Assembly (NCBI GenBank): GCA_035645145.1
Contig: DASQNC010000016.1
Coordinates: forward strand, 186,001 to 250,000
DNA length: 64,000 nucleotides
DNA from: Azospirillaceae bacterium
GTDB taxonomy: Bacteria > Pseudomonadota > Alphaproteobacteria > Azospirillales > Azospirillaceae
Direction of reading: 5' to 3'
The notes under the pieces: model-generated
The model's input: the letters and a program-made list of their open reading frames with translations, nothing else
Told to the model about the DNA's origin: nothing
The model's database searches: none
Shown here: positions 8,358 to 17,675 of the stretch, piece after piece
Numbering within the stretch: the first letter of the stretch is position 1
How the letters are laid out: each line of letters begins with the position of its first letter
Made by a program: the position numbers and the translations under genes

Positions 8358-8846
8358 ATGAGGGGCGACCCGCAGGTCATCGACGGGCTCAACCGCGTTC
8401 TCACCAACGAACTGACGGCCATCAACCAGTATTTCCTGCATGCCCGGATTCTGCGGCACTGGGGATTCGAGCGTCTGGCGAAGCATGTGTACGAGGAGTC
8501 CATCGGTGAAATGCGGCATGCCGATTGGCTGACCAACCGCATTCTGTTCCTGGACGGCCTGCCCAACTACCAGGACCTGCACCACCTGCGCATCGGCGAG
8601 AACGTGCCGGAGATGTTCGATGCGGATCTGGTCCTGGAGCAGAAGAACCGGGACGACCTGCGGGCGGTCATGGCCCAATGCGAACAGGTCCAGGATTTCG
8701 TCACCAAGGACATCCTGCTCAAGATCCTCGACGACACCGAGGAGCATATCGACTGGATCGAGACCCAGAAGGATCTCGTGACCAACATCGGCCTGCAAAA
8801 TTATCTGCAAACCATGATTGGCGACGGCGAGCCGAAGAAGGACTGA
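8358..8846 (+). CDS. bfr: Bacterioferritin
   Basis: 162 residues. Bfr forms a 24-subunit haem-containing iron-storage shell. It aligns without gaps to E. coli Bfr across the key region. Haem ligand Met52 is present, as are ferroxidase ligands Glu18, Glu51, His54, Glu94 and His130. The residue at E. coli position 127 is Thr (in DDTEEH), with Glu at 128, so one di-iron ligand is replaced or shifted. A purine-rich ribosome-binding site (GGGGGAGGAAAGG) precedes the ATG. Divergent bfd and the Fur-like box support an iron storage/release pair. Confidence 0.95.
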   Translation: MRGDPQVIDGLNRVLTNELTAINQYFLHARILRHWGFERLAKHVYEESIGEMRHADWLTNRILFLDGLPNYQDLHHLRIGENVPEMFDADLVLEQKNRDDLRAVMAQCEQVQDFVTKDILLKILDDTEEHIDWIETQKDLVTNIGLQNYLQTMIGDGEPKKD

Positions 8847-8863
8847 CGTCCGGCCCGGGTCCT

Positions 8864-8893
8864 GCCGTGCAGGCCGGGTTCAACCCGCACGGG
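8864..8893. terminator. Terminator-like hairpin at the bfr/antiporter junction
   Basis: CCGTGC (8865-8870) pairs with GCACGG (8887-8892), enclosing GGGTT/AACCC (8876-8880/8882-8886). It overlaps the end of the convergent antiporter gene. There is no T-tract. Confidence 0.4.
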
Positions 8894-10715
8894 CCGCCGG
8901 GGCGCCATTCCCCTCCCCGGCGGCACTGTCGTCCGGGTTCCGATGGGGACGCAGCTCCGGCGAAACGCCTGCGTCGACGTCCGCCACGTCGAGGCCGACG
9001 CGGGCCAGGGTGCGCAATGCCCGCACCACATGCTGCGCACGGCCGTCCGGAACGCCCAGGGTGCGCAGGGTGTAGTCGGCCATGGCGAGCGCCATTTCCC
9101 GTTCGCCCATGACGGCGAGGCCCACGCCCTGGCTTTCCATGTGGGTCAGATCCGCATCGGTGTGGGTCCGCACCACGGCGTCCAGGCCCGGATTGAGGGT
9201 GCGGGCGGTCTCAAGCACGCGCCGCGCCTGCAGCCGGTCGGGAGCTGCCAGCACCAACAGACGAGCCCGGGAAATGCCGGCCGCCTCCAGCACGTCGGCC
9301 GCCGTCGCCTCGCCCCAGACCACGGTCAGGCCGCGATTGCGCAAATCCTCGGCGATGCGGCGGTTGCGCTCCACGACGATAAAGGGCAGCGCCTCCTCGG
9401 CAAGGATGCGGGCGATCAGGGCGCCGACCCGGCCGTGCCCGACCAGGACGACGTGTCCGCTCAATCGCCCGGCGTTCGGATCCGCCTCCCACGGCGCCTG
9501 CGGGGCGGCGCGCCGCTCGGCCCAGCCCCGCAGTGCGGGGCGTTCGTCGAACCAAAGGGCAAGGCGGTCGGCGCTGGCCAGCAGCGGCAGGTTCAACGCA
9601 ATGGAGATGAGCGCACCGGCCAGGATGAGGTCGCGCCCCTCCGCCGGCAGCAGGTCAAGCCCAACCCCGAGCGTGGCCAAAATGAACGAGAACTCGCCCA
9701 CCTGCCCAAGTCCGGCCGCCACCTCCAGCGATGCGTGCAGGGGCCGACGCGTGGCCAGCACGACCGCGACGGCGGCAGCCGACTTCACCACCACCACCAC
9801 CGCGGCCACGGCCAGGACGCGCAAGGGTTCGCGCATCAGAATGGTCGGGTCGAACAGCATGCCGACGGACACGAAGAAGATGACGGCGAATGCGTCCTGG
9901 AACGGCAGGGAATCCGCCGCGGCCTGGTGGCTCAGGTCGCTTTCGCTCAGGACCACGCCGGCAAAGAAGGCCCCGAGCGCGAAGGACACGCCGAACAATG
10001 CGGCCGAACCGTAGGCGATGCCCAGGGCCGAGGCGAGGACCGACAATGTGAACAGCTCGCGCGAGCCGGTACGCGCCACGATGGCAAGGAACCACGGCAC
10101 GACCCGCCGGCCGACGGCAACGACCAACAGTGCGAACAGTGCCACCTTGCCCAGGGTCACGGCCATCGCCCATGCGATGTCGGTTGCCCCGCCTCCGCGC
10201 GCCAAGGGTGGCAGCAGCACAAGCACCACGACCATGGCGAGATCCTGGACGATCAGCCACCCGACCGCGATCCGCCCCGCCGGCGTGTCCAGGCGCCCGC
10301 GCTGGTCCAGCATGCGCAGCAGCACGACCGTACTGGCAACCGACAGGGCGAGCCCAAGGAGCACCCCGGCCCCGAAGCTCCACCCCCAGAGATGGGCCAG
10401 CGCGATGCAGACCAGGATGCACACGGCCATCTGCCCCAGTGCCCCCGGAACCGCGACCGCATGGACCGAGACCAGGTCGCGCAACGAGAAGTGCAGGCCG
10501 ACGCCGAACATCAGCAGGATGACGCCGACCTCGGCCAACTGTCCCGCCAGGTTCGTGTCCGCGACGAAGCCGGGCGTGAACGGACCGATGGCGATCCCGG
10601 CCGCGAGGTATCCGACCAGCGGGGGAAGCCTCAGCCGGTGCGCCGCGAAGCCCAGGGCGAACGCGAAGACCAGACTGGCGACGATGGTCGAGAGGAGCGA
10701 GGTTGTGCTGTGCAT
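8880..10715 (-). CDS. YbaL/KefB-type monovalent cation:proton antiporter (CPA2)
   Basis: 611 residues. The first ~390 residues hold about 12 membrane spans of the Na+/H+ exchanger fold. Typical CPA2 stretches include LPPLVGYLAAGIAIGPFTPG, GVILLMFGVGLHFS and FFVSVGMLFDP. A cytoplasmic TrkA-N/RCK nucleotide-binding domain follows (GHGRVGALIARIL, about residue 415). The overall similarity is closest to E. coli YbaL. The ATG at 10715 begins MHSTTSLL and matches the YbaL N-terminus; a longer reading from 10766 adds 17 unrelated residues. The transported ion, probably K+ or Na+, is inferred. Confidence 0.92.
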   Translation of the reverse strand: MHSTTSLLSTIVASLVFAFALGFAAHRLRLPPLVGYLAAGIAIGPFTPGFVADTNLAGQLAEVGVILLMFGVGLHFSLRDLVSVHAVAVPGALGQMAVCILVCIALAHLWGWSFGAGVLLGLALSVASTVVLLRMLDQRGRLDTPAGRIAVGWLIVQDLAMVVVLVLLPPLARGGGATDIAWAMAVTLGKVALFALLVVAVGRRVVPWFLAIVARTGSRELFTLSVLASALGIAYGSAALFGVSFALGAFFAGVVLSESDLSHQAAADSLPFQDAFAVIFFVSVGMLFDPTILMREPLRVLAVAAVVVVVKSAAAVAVVLATRRPLHASLEVAAGLGQVGEFSFILATLGVGLDLLPAEGRDLILAGALISIALNLPLLASADRLALWFDERPALRGWAERRAAPQAPWEADPNAGRLSGHVVLVGHGRVGALIARILAEEALPFIVVERNRRIAEDLRNRGLTVVWGEATAADVLEAAGISRARLLVLAAPDRLQARRVLETARTLNPGLDAVVRTHTDADLTHMESQGVGLAVMGEREMALAMADYTLRTLGVPDGRAQHVVRALRTLARVGLDVADVDAGVSPELRPHRNPDDSAAGEGNGAPAARAG

Positions 10716-10781
10716 CCCGCTTGCGTCAAAACGGTGACCGCCCAATTCTGGCGGCCAAAAGCCCAACCGGGCAAGCGGCGC

Positions 10782-11639
10782 TCAGTCCCGCAGCAGCTCG
10801 TTGACCGAGGTTTTGGCGCGGGTCCGTTCGTCCACGCGCTTCACGATCACCGCGCAATAGAGGCTCGGTCCCGGCGTGCCGTCGGGCAGCGGCCTGCCCG
10901 GCAGCGAACCGGGTACGACCACCGAATAGGCGGGCACCCGGCCCACATGGATTTCGCCGGTGGTCCGGTCGATGATCTTGGTGGACGCGCCCAGGAACAC
11001 GCCCATGGACAGCACGCTGCCGGTTTCGACCACCACGCCCTCGGCCACTTCCGACCGGGCGCCGATGAAGCAGTTGTCCTCGATGATGACGGGACCGGCC
11101 TGCAACGGTTCCAGCACGCCGCCGATCCCCACCCCGCCCGAGATGTGGCAGTCCCGCCCGATCTGCGCGCAGGAGCCGACGGTGGCCCAGGTATCGATCA
11201 TGGTGCCGCGGTCGACATAGGCGCCGACGTTGACGAAGCTCGGCATCAGGATCGCGCCCGGCGCGACATAGGCCGGCCGGCGCACGATGGCGCCCGGCAC
11301 CGCGCGGAAGCCGGCTTCCTTGAAGCGCGCCTCGTCCCACCCGGCGAACTTGGGCTGCACCTTGTCGTACCAGGCGTAGGTGCCGGCCGCGGGATCGTCC
11401 GGGCCGCCCGGCATGGGCCGGCTGTCGGACAGGCGGAAGGAAAGCAGCACCGCCTTTTTCAGCCACTGGTGCACGACCCATGCGCCGTCGCGCTTTTCCG
11501 CCACCCGCATCCGGCCGGAGTCCAGCCCCTCCAGCGCCGCCTCGACGGCGTCGCGGTGGGCACCTTGGGTCGCTGGCGAAAGGGTGTCGCGCGCCTCCCA
11601 GGCGGCATCGACGGCGGATTCGAGCTGGGCAGGTGTCAT
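10782..11639 (-). CDS. dapD: Tetrahydrodipicolinate N-succinyltransferase
   Basis: 285 residues, the standard length. DapD transfers succinyl from succinyl-CoA to tetrahydrodipicolinate, the first succinylase-branch step toward diaminopimelate. An N-terminal helical domain (to ~100) precedes the left-handed beta-helix hexapeptide region ([51 protein letters not shown]). The ATG at 11639 starts [10 protein letters not shown]; a longer in-frame reading to 11705 is not supported by homology. It works with dapE at 6655-7809. Confidence 0.96.
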   Translation of the reverse strand: MTPAQLESAVDAAWEARDTLSPATQGAHRDAVEAALEGLDSGRMRVAEKRDGAWVVHQWLKKAVLLSFRLSDSRPMPGGPDDPAAGTYAWYDKVQPKFAGWDEARFKEAGFRAVPGAIVRRPAYVAPGAILMPSFVNVGAYVDRGTMIDTWATVGSCAQIGRDCHISGGVGIGGVLEPLQAGPVIIEDNCFIGARSEVAEGVVVETGSVLSMGVFLGASTKIIDRTTGEIHVGRVPAYSVVVPGSLPGRPLPDGTPGPSLYCAVIVKRVDERTRAKTSVNELLRD

Positions 11640-11732
11640 GGCGACGGACCGTGCGGCAGAGGGGTTGGGGCGGGCACGATGGGTCGTGCCACCCGGTGCT
11701 GTCAACCGGGGCCGTCACCCCCGCGACGCCGG

Positions 11733-12440
11733 TCAGGCGGACGCCGAGCCCGTCAGTTCCGTCAGGAAGGCCGGCAGATCGTCCACCTCGCAGTGGATGT
11801 GGGCCCGCGCCCCCGCCCCTCCACGATCCGGGCGGGCCCAGTCGGCCTCGCTGCGCACCCAGACGGTGGTCATGCCGAGCGCCGCCGCCGGGGCGAGATT
11901 GCGCGCGATGTCCTCGAACATGCAGGCGGTGGCCGGATCGAAACCCAGCCGTGCCGCCAAAGCCCCGTAGGGCCGCGGATCCGGCTTCGGGATCCAGTCC
12001 GCCGCTTCGATATCGAAGATATCGTCGAACAGGTCGTCGCCCAGCCCCAGCCGCCTGCACACGCGGGCGGCGTGCTTGGCCGACCCGTTGGTGTGGATCA
12101 CCCGCCGGCCCGGCAGGCGCGCCAGCGCCGCCGCCAGCCGCGGGTCCGGGTCCAGGGTGCCGAGGTCGATGTCGTGGACGTAGTCCATGAACGCCACCGG
12201 ATCGACGCCCCGCTCCACCATCAGACCGCGCAACGTGGTGCCGTGATCGCGGAACAGGCGCTTCTGTTCCAGCCGCGCCGCCTCGTACGGCAAGCCGAAG
12301 CGGTCCGCCACGAACTCGCCCATGCGCCGGTCCACCTGGGCGAACAGGTTCAGGGCGGCGGGATAGAGCGTGTTGTCCAGGTCAAAGATCCAGACCCGGA
12401 TGCGGTCGAAGGGCGGCCGGTCGAGAAGGGGCGGTTGCAT
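11733..12440 (-). CDS. HAD-superfamily pyrimidine 5'-nucleotidase
   Basis: 235 residues. All four HAD motifs are visible: FDLDNTLYP (nucleophile Asp), HTNG, the Lys in IPKPDP, and FEDIARNL. The C1 cap domain type and sequence style match the alphaproteobacterial pyrimidine 5'-nucleotidase group (SDT1-like). It would dephosphorylate pyrimidine mononucleotides or related phosphates in the cytosol. The ATG at 12440 is chosen; a GTG at 12482 would add 14 residues and has no better ribosome-binding site. It is 93 bases upstream of dapD on the same strand and may share a transcript. Confidence 0.85.
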   Translation of the reverse strand: MQPPLLDRPPFDRIRVWIFDLDNTLYPAALNLFAQVDRRMGEFVADRFGLPYEAARLEQKRLFRDHGTTLRGLMVERGVDPVAFMDYVHDIDLGTLDPDPRLAAALARLPGRRVIHTNGSAKHAARVCRRLGLGDDLFDDIFDIEAADWIPKPDPRPYGALAARLGFDPATACMFEDIARNLAPAAALGMTTVWVRSEADWARPDRGGAGARAHIHCEVDDLPAFLTELTGSASA

Positions 12441-12552
12441 GACGGGAAAGGGGAGCCCGGGTTGTCGTGAAAGAGGGAACACAGGATTCCCCGTGCGCCC
12501 CCATAGGGATATGCCTTATACTTCAAAAGCCTCTTTCGGGGAGGAGCGTCGG

Positions 12553-12900
12553 ATGTTGAAGCTGTTCTTGTGCGAGAACATGCACCGGTTCGTGCAACAG
12601 CTTGTGGCGTCCGGGCGCTACAGGAGCGAGACCGAAGTGGTCGAAGAGGCGCTCAAGCTTTTGCACAGGCACGTCGACAGCGAGGACATGGGCCTCGACG
12701 AATGTTGGAAGCCCTTGGCGGCCCAGGCCGCCATCCGTGCCGCGCGCAGCACCGGTGATTGCGAGCTCGACGCCTATCTGGCCCACCTGGAAGCCTCGCC
12801 TGCGCGCAGGAAGAACCCCGAAGCGCAGGCGACCGGGCGGGACACCCCAGCCGCCGAACACCAGGCCCAAACACCCGTGTTTGACCCGAAGGACCGCTGA
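12553..12900 (+). CDS. ParD-like ribbon-helix-helix protein without a partner toxin
   Basis: 115 residues. The first ~45 residues match ParD/CopG-type ribbon-helix-helix antitoxins (HRFVQQLVASGRYRSETEVV then EEALKLLHRH). The remaining ~65 residues are longer than a normal ParD tail and turn hydrophilic and Pro/Ala-rich. The ATG has GAGGAG six bases upstream. No ParE/RelE toxin follows: the next gene is argB on the other strand, and the intervening bases contain only a small hairpin (arms 12907-12913 and 12926-12932). It may be a solitary DNA-binding regulator or a relic of a toxin-antitoxin pair. Confidence 0.75.
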   Translation: MLKLFLCENMHRFVQQLVASGRYRSETEVVEEALKLLHRHVDSEDMGLDECWKPLAAQAAIRAARSTGDCELDAYLAHLEASPARRKNPEAQATGRDTPAAEHQAQTPVFDPKDR

Positions 12901-12958
12901 AACGCGGGCTGCGCCCGACGCCGGCCGCAGCCTTGCCGACATGCGGAGGCTCGACGCC

Positions 12959-13879
12959 TCAGTTGCCGCGGATCAGCGTGCCGACCCCGCCTTCGGTGAA
13001 GATTTCCAGCAGGACCGCATGCGGCACGCGGCCGTCCAGGATCACCGCCGCCCCGACGCCCTGCTCCACCGCCGAGATGCAGGTCTCCAGCTTGGGGATC
13101 ATGCCACCCGTGATGGTGCCGTCGGCCATGTAGCCCCGCGCCGCGGACAGGGTCATTTCCGGGATCAGGCGCTTTTCCTTGTCCATGACACCGGCCACGT
13201 CGGTCAGCAGCAGCAGGCGGTCCGCCTTCAAGGCGCCGGCCACCGCACCCGCCACCGTGTCGGCGTTGATGTTGTACGTCTCGCCGTCCTCGCCGACGCC
13301 GATGGGCGCGATCACGGGGATCAGGTCCGACGCGGCGAACGCATGCAGCAGCGTCGGGTCGACGGTGGCGGGCTCGCCCACGAAGCCGAGGTCGAGAGCC
13401 CGCTCGATGTTGCTGTCGGGGTCGCGCAGGGTGCGGGCGAGCTTGCGGGCACGGATCATGCCGCCGTCCTTGCCTGACACGCCGATGGCCCGGGCGCCGG
13501 CCTGGTTGATGGCGCCCACGATCTCCTTGTTGATGGACCCGGCCAGGACCATCTCGACGACCTCGACGGTCTCCTTGTCGGTGACGCGCAGACCGTCGAT
13601 GAAGTTGGACTTGATCTTGAGGCGGTCCAGCATGCGGCCGATCTGCGGCCCGCCGCCGTGGACCACCACCGGGTGCATGCCCACCTGCTTCAACAGCACG
13701 ATGTCGCGCGCGAACAGGCGGAACAGGCTGTCGTCGCCCATGGCGTGGCCGCCGTACTTCACCACCACCGTTCGGCCGGCGTAACGCCGCATGAAGGGCA
13801 GTGCCTCGGACAGGATCCGCGCCTTGGTCTGCCGGTCCTCGTCGGTCACGGGGGCGGCGGCGTGCAGCTTGTCGGACAT
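12959..13879 (-). CDS. argB: Acetylglutamate kinase
   Basis: 306 residues. ArgB phosphorylates N-acetylglutamate in arginine synthesis. Typical amino-acid-kinase motifs occur: [11 protein letters not shown] near residue 40, [10 protein letters not shown] near 75, and [10 protein letters not shown] near 200, with the C-terminal GVGTLIRGN. The N-terminal helix preceding the kinase core is of the type found in the longer, arginine-inhibited ArgB proteins; inhibition here is an inference. argJ, which makes the substrate, is about 47 kb away at 60.8-62.0 kb. ArgB and pgk are divergent; the ~250 bases between (13880-14130) show no gene or clear promoter. Confidence 0.96.
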   Translation of the reverse strand: MSDKLHAAAPVTDEDRQTKARILSEALPFMRRYAGRTVVVKYGGHAMGDDSLFRLFARDIVLLKQVGMHPVVVHGGGPQIGRMLDRLKIKSNFIDGLRVTDKETVEVVEMVLAGSINKEIVGAINQAGARAIGVSGKDGGMIRARKLARTLRDPDSNIERALDLGFVGEPATVDPTLLHAFAASDLIPVIAPIGVGEDGETYNINADTVAGAVAGALKADRLLLLTDVAGVMDKEKRLIPEMTLSAARGYMADGTITGGMIPKLETCISAVEQGVGAAVILDGRVPHAVLLEIFTEGGVGTLIRGN

Positions 13880-14130
13880 GGCTCGGCCTTCAGCAAGCGT
13901 GGCGAGGTGGCGCCCGCCCCTTCTAACGGCGGGAACGGGAGGGCGCAACGGCATGGACGCGCGGCCCCGGCGCAAGATCCGGCGGCCGCGGATGCGGACG
14001 GGCCGCGCATCCCACCGCGCACCCCATGGGCCACCCCCTCCTGATGACCGCCGGGCGGGCGGTTGCCATTCGAATTTGGGTGTGCTTGCTTCCCCGCCCG
14101 AATCGCACCGCGCTTGACCGGAGACGCCCG

Positions 14131-15330
14131 ATGCCCCGCTTCCGCACGATCGACGACCTGGACGTTGCCGGAAAGACCGTCCTGCTGCGCGCCGATCTGA
14201 ACGTCCCCATGCAGGATGGCCGCGTTTCGGACACCACCCGCATCGACCGCCTGGTCCCGACCATCCGGGAACTGACGTCCAAGGGCGCCAAGGTCGCGCT
14301 CCTGTCCCATTTCGGCCGGCCCAAGGGCGGCCCCGACGAGAAGAACTCGCTGCGCCAGGTGCTGCCGGCACTGGAGCAGGCGCTGGGCACCAAGGTGGCG
14401 TTGGCTCCCGACTGCGTCGGCGAAGCCGCGGCCCAGGCGGTGAAGGCGCTCGGCAATGGTCAGGTGATCCTGCTGGAGAACACCCGTTTCCACGCCGGCG
14501 AGGAAAAGAACGACCCGGCATTGGCGAAGGGCATGGCGGCCCTGGGCGACATCTACGTGAACGACGCGTTCTCCGCCGCCCACCGGGCCCATGCCTCGAC
14601 AGAGGGCCTTGCGCATCTGCTGCCCGCGGCGGCCGGCCGGCTGATGCAGGCCGAGCTGGAAGCGCTGGGCCGCGCGCTGGAACATCCCGAGCGGCCGGTC
14701 GCGGCCGTCGTCGGCGGCTCCAAGATCTCGACCAAGCTCGACCTGCTGCTCAATCTGGTCGCCAAGGTCGACCTGCTGGTTCTGGGCGGCGGCATGGCCA
14801 ACACCTTCCTGGCCGCGCAGGGCGCCCAGGTGGGCGCATCCCTGCAGGAGAAGGACATGCACGAGCAGGCGCGTGCCATCTCGCAGCGCGCCAAGGAGCG
14901 GGGCGGCCGCATCCTGCTGCCCATCGACGCCGTGGTGGCGCCGCGGTTCGAGGCCGGCGTCGCCACGCGCACGGTGCCGATCGGCCAGATCGCCCAGGAC
15001 GAGATGATGCTGGACGTCGGCCCCGAAACGGTGCGCCTGATCGAGCGTGAACTGGCCGGGTGCAAGACCGTGGTGTGGAACGGCCCGCTGGGCGCGTTCG
15101 AGGTCCCGCCCTTCGACCAGGGCACCAAGGCGGTGGCGCGCATCGTGGCCGATGCCACCGCCGCCGGCCGGGTGGTCAGCGTGGCCGGCGGCGGCGACAC
15201 CGTCGCGGCGCTGGCCCACGCCGGCGTGGAGGACCGCATGACCTACGTGTCGGCCGCGGGCGGCGCGTTCCTGGAATGGCTGGAAGGCAAGGAACTGCCG
15301 GGCGTCAAGGCACTCGAACCCCAGGGCTGA
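14131..15330 (+). CDS. pgk: Phosphoglycerate kinase
   Basis: 399 residues. Pgk interconverts 1,3-bisphosphoglycerate and 3-phosphoglycerate with ADP/ATP in glycolysis and gluconeogenesis. Signatures are [10 protein letters not shown] near residue 18, SHFGRPKG near 60, the hinge, and the nucleotide-binding [11 protein letters not shown] near 350. Length is normal. It stands alone here, without gap, tkt or fba beside it. The ATG at 14131 is preceded by GGAGA; a longer in-frame reading from 14026 is non-homologous. Confidence 0.97.
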   Translation: MPRFRTIDDLDVAGKTVLLRADLNVPMQDGRVSDTTRIDRLVPTIRELTSKGAKVALLSHFGRPKGGPDEKNSLRQVLPALEQALGTKVALAPDCVGEAAAQAVKALGNGQVILLENTRFHAGEEKNDPALAKGMAALGDIYVNDAFSAAHRAHASTEGLAHLLPAAAGRLMQAELEALGRALEHPERPVAAVVGGSKISTKLDLLLNLVAKVDLLVLGGGMANTFLAAQGAQVGASLQEKDMHEQARAISQRAKERGGRILLPIDAVVAPRFEAGVATRTVPIGQIAQDEMMLDVGPETVRLIERELAGCKTVVWNGPLGAFEVPPFDQGTKAVARIVADATAAGRVVSVAGGGDTVAALAHAGVEDRMTYVSAAGGAFLEWLEGKELPGVKALEPQG

Positions 15331-15429
15331 AACGGATCCGGCCGCCCGTGCCGTTTCGAACGGCGCGGGCGGTCGCCCCCCCCGCCGGGCCGCTTGCCCA
15401 CCACCACCCGGCACGCCCACAATGCGTCC

Positions 15430-16023
15430 ATGACCGATGGCTCGACGCACGGCGCCCCGAACGGCGCCCCCGGTGATGCCCTGCCCGTACCCGGCCCCCG
15501 CGTGCGCCGGATCCCCGAGGGCGACGACAAACCCCGGCTGACCTGTCCGGATTGCGGCTACATCGCCTACGAAAACCCCAAGATCGTCGTCGGGTCCGTG
15601 GCGACGTGGGGTGACCGCATCCTGTTGTGCCGCCGGGCGATCGAGCCGCGCAAAGGGTTCTGGACCCTGCCGGCCGGCTATCTGGAGCTGAACGAGACCA
15701 CCACGGACGGCGCCGTCCGCGAAGCCTGGGAAGAGGCGCGGGCACGCATCGCCATCGACGCGCTGCTGGCGGTCTACAACGTGGTCCGCATCAGCCAGGT
15801 GCAGTTGATCTACCGCGCCACGCTGCTGTCGCCGGACGTCGCGGCCGGGCCGGAGAGCCTGGAGGTTGGCCTGTTCACCTGGGACGAGATCCCGTGGACG
15901 GACATTGCCTTCCCCACGGTCAAATGGGCGCTGGAGGAGCACCGCCGGCAGTCGGGCCGGACCGGTTTCCAGCCGGGCACCAACCAGGGGGCGAACACGG
16001 ACCCGGTCCCACCGGGGGCGTAG
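15430..16023 (+). CDS. Zinc-ribbon Nudix hydrolase
   Basis: 197 residues. A short N-terminal zinc ribbon half ([13 protein letters not shown]) leads into a Nudix domain. The Nudix box spans roughly residues 82-104 (GYLELNE ... [11 protein letters not shown]); the glycine normally following the EE pair is replaced by Arg. This architecture is common among bacterial ADP-ribose or NADH pyrophosphatase-like Nudix enzymes, but the substrate is not known. The ATG at 15430 is preferred over 15394 because upstream residues are low complexity. It follows pgk by 99 bases on the same strand. Confidence 0.85.
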   Translation: MTDGSTHGAPNGAPGDALPVPGPRVRRIPEGDDKPRLTCPDCGYIAYENPKIVVGSVATWGDRILLCRRAIEPRKGFWTLPAGYLELNETTTDGAVREAWEEARARIAIDALLAVYNVVRISQVQLIYRATLLSPDVAAGPESLEVGLFTWDEIPWTDIAFPTVKWALEEHRRQSGRTGFQPGTNQGANTDPVPPGA

Positions 16024-16064
16024 GCGGGCGTACACGGCACGGGATCCATCACCGTCTCCGGGCC

Positions 16065-16403
16065 GTGGACAATGCCGGCGCCGGATGCGAGCCTGCGGCC
16101 GTGTTCCAGCGGCTCGTCCCATACCCGCCCGCCTATATCGAGGACGGCTCGGCACGGCTGTGCGACACGTTTCCGATCCATCCGGCCGAGTTGAAAAGGA
16201 CGAAGCAGTGGCACGCCACCGTCGGTGCCGTGCATGAGGTGGTCACCGCATCGCCCACAAAGGCCCATCTGGTCCTTCGGACCGCGACGCGGGTTCGGGA
16301 GGACGGTTCGCCGATAGAGACCGTGTCCGCCTTCCACGCCTTCACCCGCACGGACCAAGGCTGGAAAATACACCCCTTGTCGGCGGTCGTGATACCGGCC
16401 TGA
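16065..16403 (+). CDS. NTF2/SnoaL-like small protein, possibly 5'-truncated
   Basis: 112 residues from a GTG (alternative GTG at 16101). The C-terminal two thirds reads like the beta-sheet half of an NTF2-like fold: WHATVGAVHEVVTASPTKAH, then FHAFTRTDQGWKIHPLSAVV. The usual N-terminal helix (a FF..Y...L-type start) is missing, and no good ribosome-binding site was seen, so this may be a remnant or may begin elsewhere. In-frame reading continues upstream into the Nudix gene. Function unknown. Confidence 0.45.
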   Translation: MDNAGAGCEPAAVFQRLVPYPPAYIEDGSARLCDTFPIHPAELKRTKQWHATVGAVHEVVTASPTKAHLVLRTATRVREDGSPIETVSAFHAFTRTDQGWKIHPLSAVVIPA

Positions 16404-16415
16404 GGAAGGGCCAAT

Positions 16416-16458
16416 CCCGCCGTCCTCCCCTGCGCACAGGGCGGGATGGGACGGCGGG
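16416..16458. terminator. Bidirectional hairpin between convergent genes
   Basis: CCCGCCGTCC (16416-16425) pairs with GGACGGCGGG (16449-16458). An inner CCCTG/CAGGG pair (16428-16432/16437-16441) closes a four-base loop. It lies between the NTF2-like gene and the end of trpS. No T-run. Confidence 0.55.
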
Positions 16459-16470
16459 GTCCTCCCCCGC

Positions 16471-17487
16471 TCAGGCGAACGCGAACAGGCCCAAGGCCGT
16501 GCGAACCTCGTCGAGGGTCGCCTGCGTCACCGCCTGCGCCTGCCTTGTCCCCTCGCGCAGCACGTCCAGGACATACCCAGGGTCGCGGGCCAACCGTTCG
16601 CGCCGCTCCCGGATCGGGGCCAGCAGCGCCTGCAGGCACTCTTCCAGCCGGCGTTTGACGACGGCATCGCCCAAGCCACCGCGCTGGTACCGGTCCTTCA
16701 GTTCGGCCACCGCCGCCGCGTCCTCGTCGAAGGCGTCGAGGTAGGTGAACACCACATTGCCCTCCACCCGGCCGGGGACGCTGGCGCGCAGGTGGCCGGG
16801 ATCGGTGAACATGCGGCGCACGGCGTCCGCGACCTCGTCGGCCGAGGCCGACAGCGGGATCGCGTTGCCCAGCGACTTCCCCATTTTCGCCTTGCCGTCC
16901 ACGCCGGGCAGGCGGCCGACCGGCGGGACCAACGCCCGGGCCTCCACCAGCACGTCGCGGCCGGCCTGACGGTTGATGCGGCGGACGACTTCGTTCGTCT
17001 GTTCGATCATCGGCAACTGGTCCTCGCCCACGGGAACCAGTTCGGCCTTGAAGCCGGTGATGTCGGCCGCCTGCGCCACGGGATAGCACAGGAAGCCGGC
17101 CGGAAGCGCCCGCTCGAACCCGCGCTGGCGCACCTCCTCCTTGACGGTGGGGTTGCGCTCCAGGCGGGCCACGGTGACGAAGTTCAGGAACAGCATCGAC
17201 AGTTCCGCCAGGGCCGGAAGACGGGACTGGACGCAGATGGTGGATTTGGCCGGGTCGATGCCGACGGCCAGATAGTCCAGCGCCACTTCGATCACGTTGC
17301 CGATGACCTTGCCCGGAGCGTCGGCGTTGTCGGTCAGCGCCTGGGCATCGGCGAGCAGCAGGAACTGGCGGTGCGTGTCCTGCAACCGGACACGGTTCCT
17401 CAACGAGCCCGCATAATGGCCGAGATGCAGCGGGCCGGTGGTGCGGTCGCCGGTGAGGATGACGGGTTTTCGTGTTTCGACGGTCAC
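16471..17487 (-). CDS. trpS: Tryptophanyl-tRNA synthetase
   Basis: 338 residues. TrpS charges tRNA-Trp with tryptophan. It is a class I synthetase with the HIGH-type motif HLGH (in [11 protein letters not shown]) near residue 14 and the KMSKS-type motif KMGKS near 195. The GTG at 17487 is chosen: GGAG lies seven bases upstream and it begins [14 protein letters not shown] as in the short bacterial type. An ATG at 17535 would place the start just after the predicted terminator hairpin and add 16 residues without homology. Expression is probably governed by the leader-peptide attenuator at 17540-17668. Confidence 0.95.
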   Translation of the reverse strand: MTVETRKPVILTGDRTTGPLHLGHYAGSLRNRVRLQDTHRQFLLLADAQALTDNADAPGKVIGNVIEVALDYLAVGIDPAKSTICVQSRLPALAELSMLFLNFVTVARLERNPTVKEEVRQRGFERALPAGFLCYPVAQAADITGFKAELVPVGEDQLPMIEQTNEVVRRINRQAGRDVLVEARALVPPVGRLPGVDGKAKMGKSLGNAIPLSASADEVADAVRRMFTDPGHLRASVPGRVEGNVVFTYLDAFDEDAAAVAELKDRYQRGGLGDAVVKRRLEECLQALLAPIRERRERLARDPGYVLDVLREGTRQAQAVTQATLDEVRTALGLFAFA

Positions 17488-17539
17488 GGCGGGTCTCCGG
17501 TTGGACGCGCCGCCGTGGTCGATGACCGTTGCCACACAA

Positions 17540-17668
17540 GGAAACGGTGCAAGCCGGACCCCGGCGGCACCGTTCGTGTGGATGTCTGGACGAAGACAGA
17601 GAACGAGGCGCCGCTCCTTAGAAGGAGCGCCACCACATGCGGCCGGGAATCGTGGCTTGGTCTGTCAT
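17540..17668 (-). promoter_or_regulatory. Tryptophan leader-peptide attenuator of trpS
   Basis: In the minus-strand RNA four pairing segments follow one another. Protector: 17622-17629 with 17612-17619 (8 bp), covering the Trp codons' downstream side. Antiterminator: 17607-17614 with 17564-17571 (8 bp with one G-U). Terminator: 17567-17574 with 17543-17550 (8 bp) plus an inner 5-bp stem (17561-17565 with 17553-17557), then TTTCC. Antiterminator and terminator share 17567-17571, so they exclude each other. Ribosome stalling at the Trp codons should free the antiterminator and allow trpS expression. Confidence 0.8.
17618..17668 (-). CDS. trpS leader peptide (16 residues, tandem Trp)
   Basis: Reads [16 protein letters not shown] and stop. 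The two adjacent TGG codons are near the end, just before the protector hairpin, as in classical trp leaders. No Shine-Dalgarno is visible before the ATG, but the predicted transcription start falls at or next to the ATG, so translation may be leaderless. A second ATG directly precedes the Trp codons. Confidence 0.75.
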   Translation of the reverse strand: MTDQATIPGRMWWRSF

Positions 17669-17675
17669 GCGTCGA

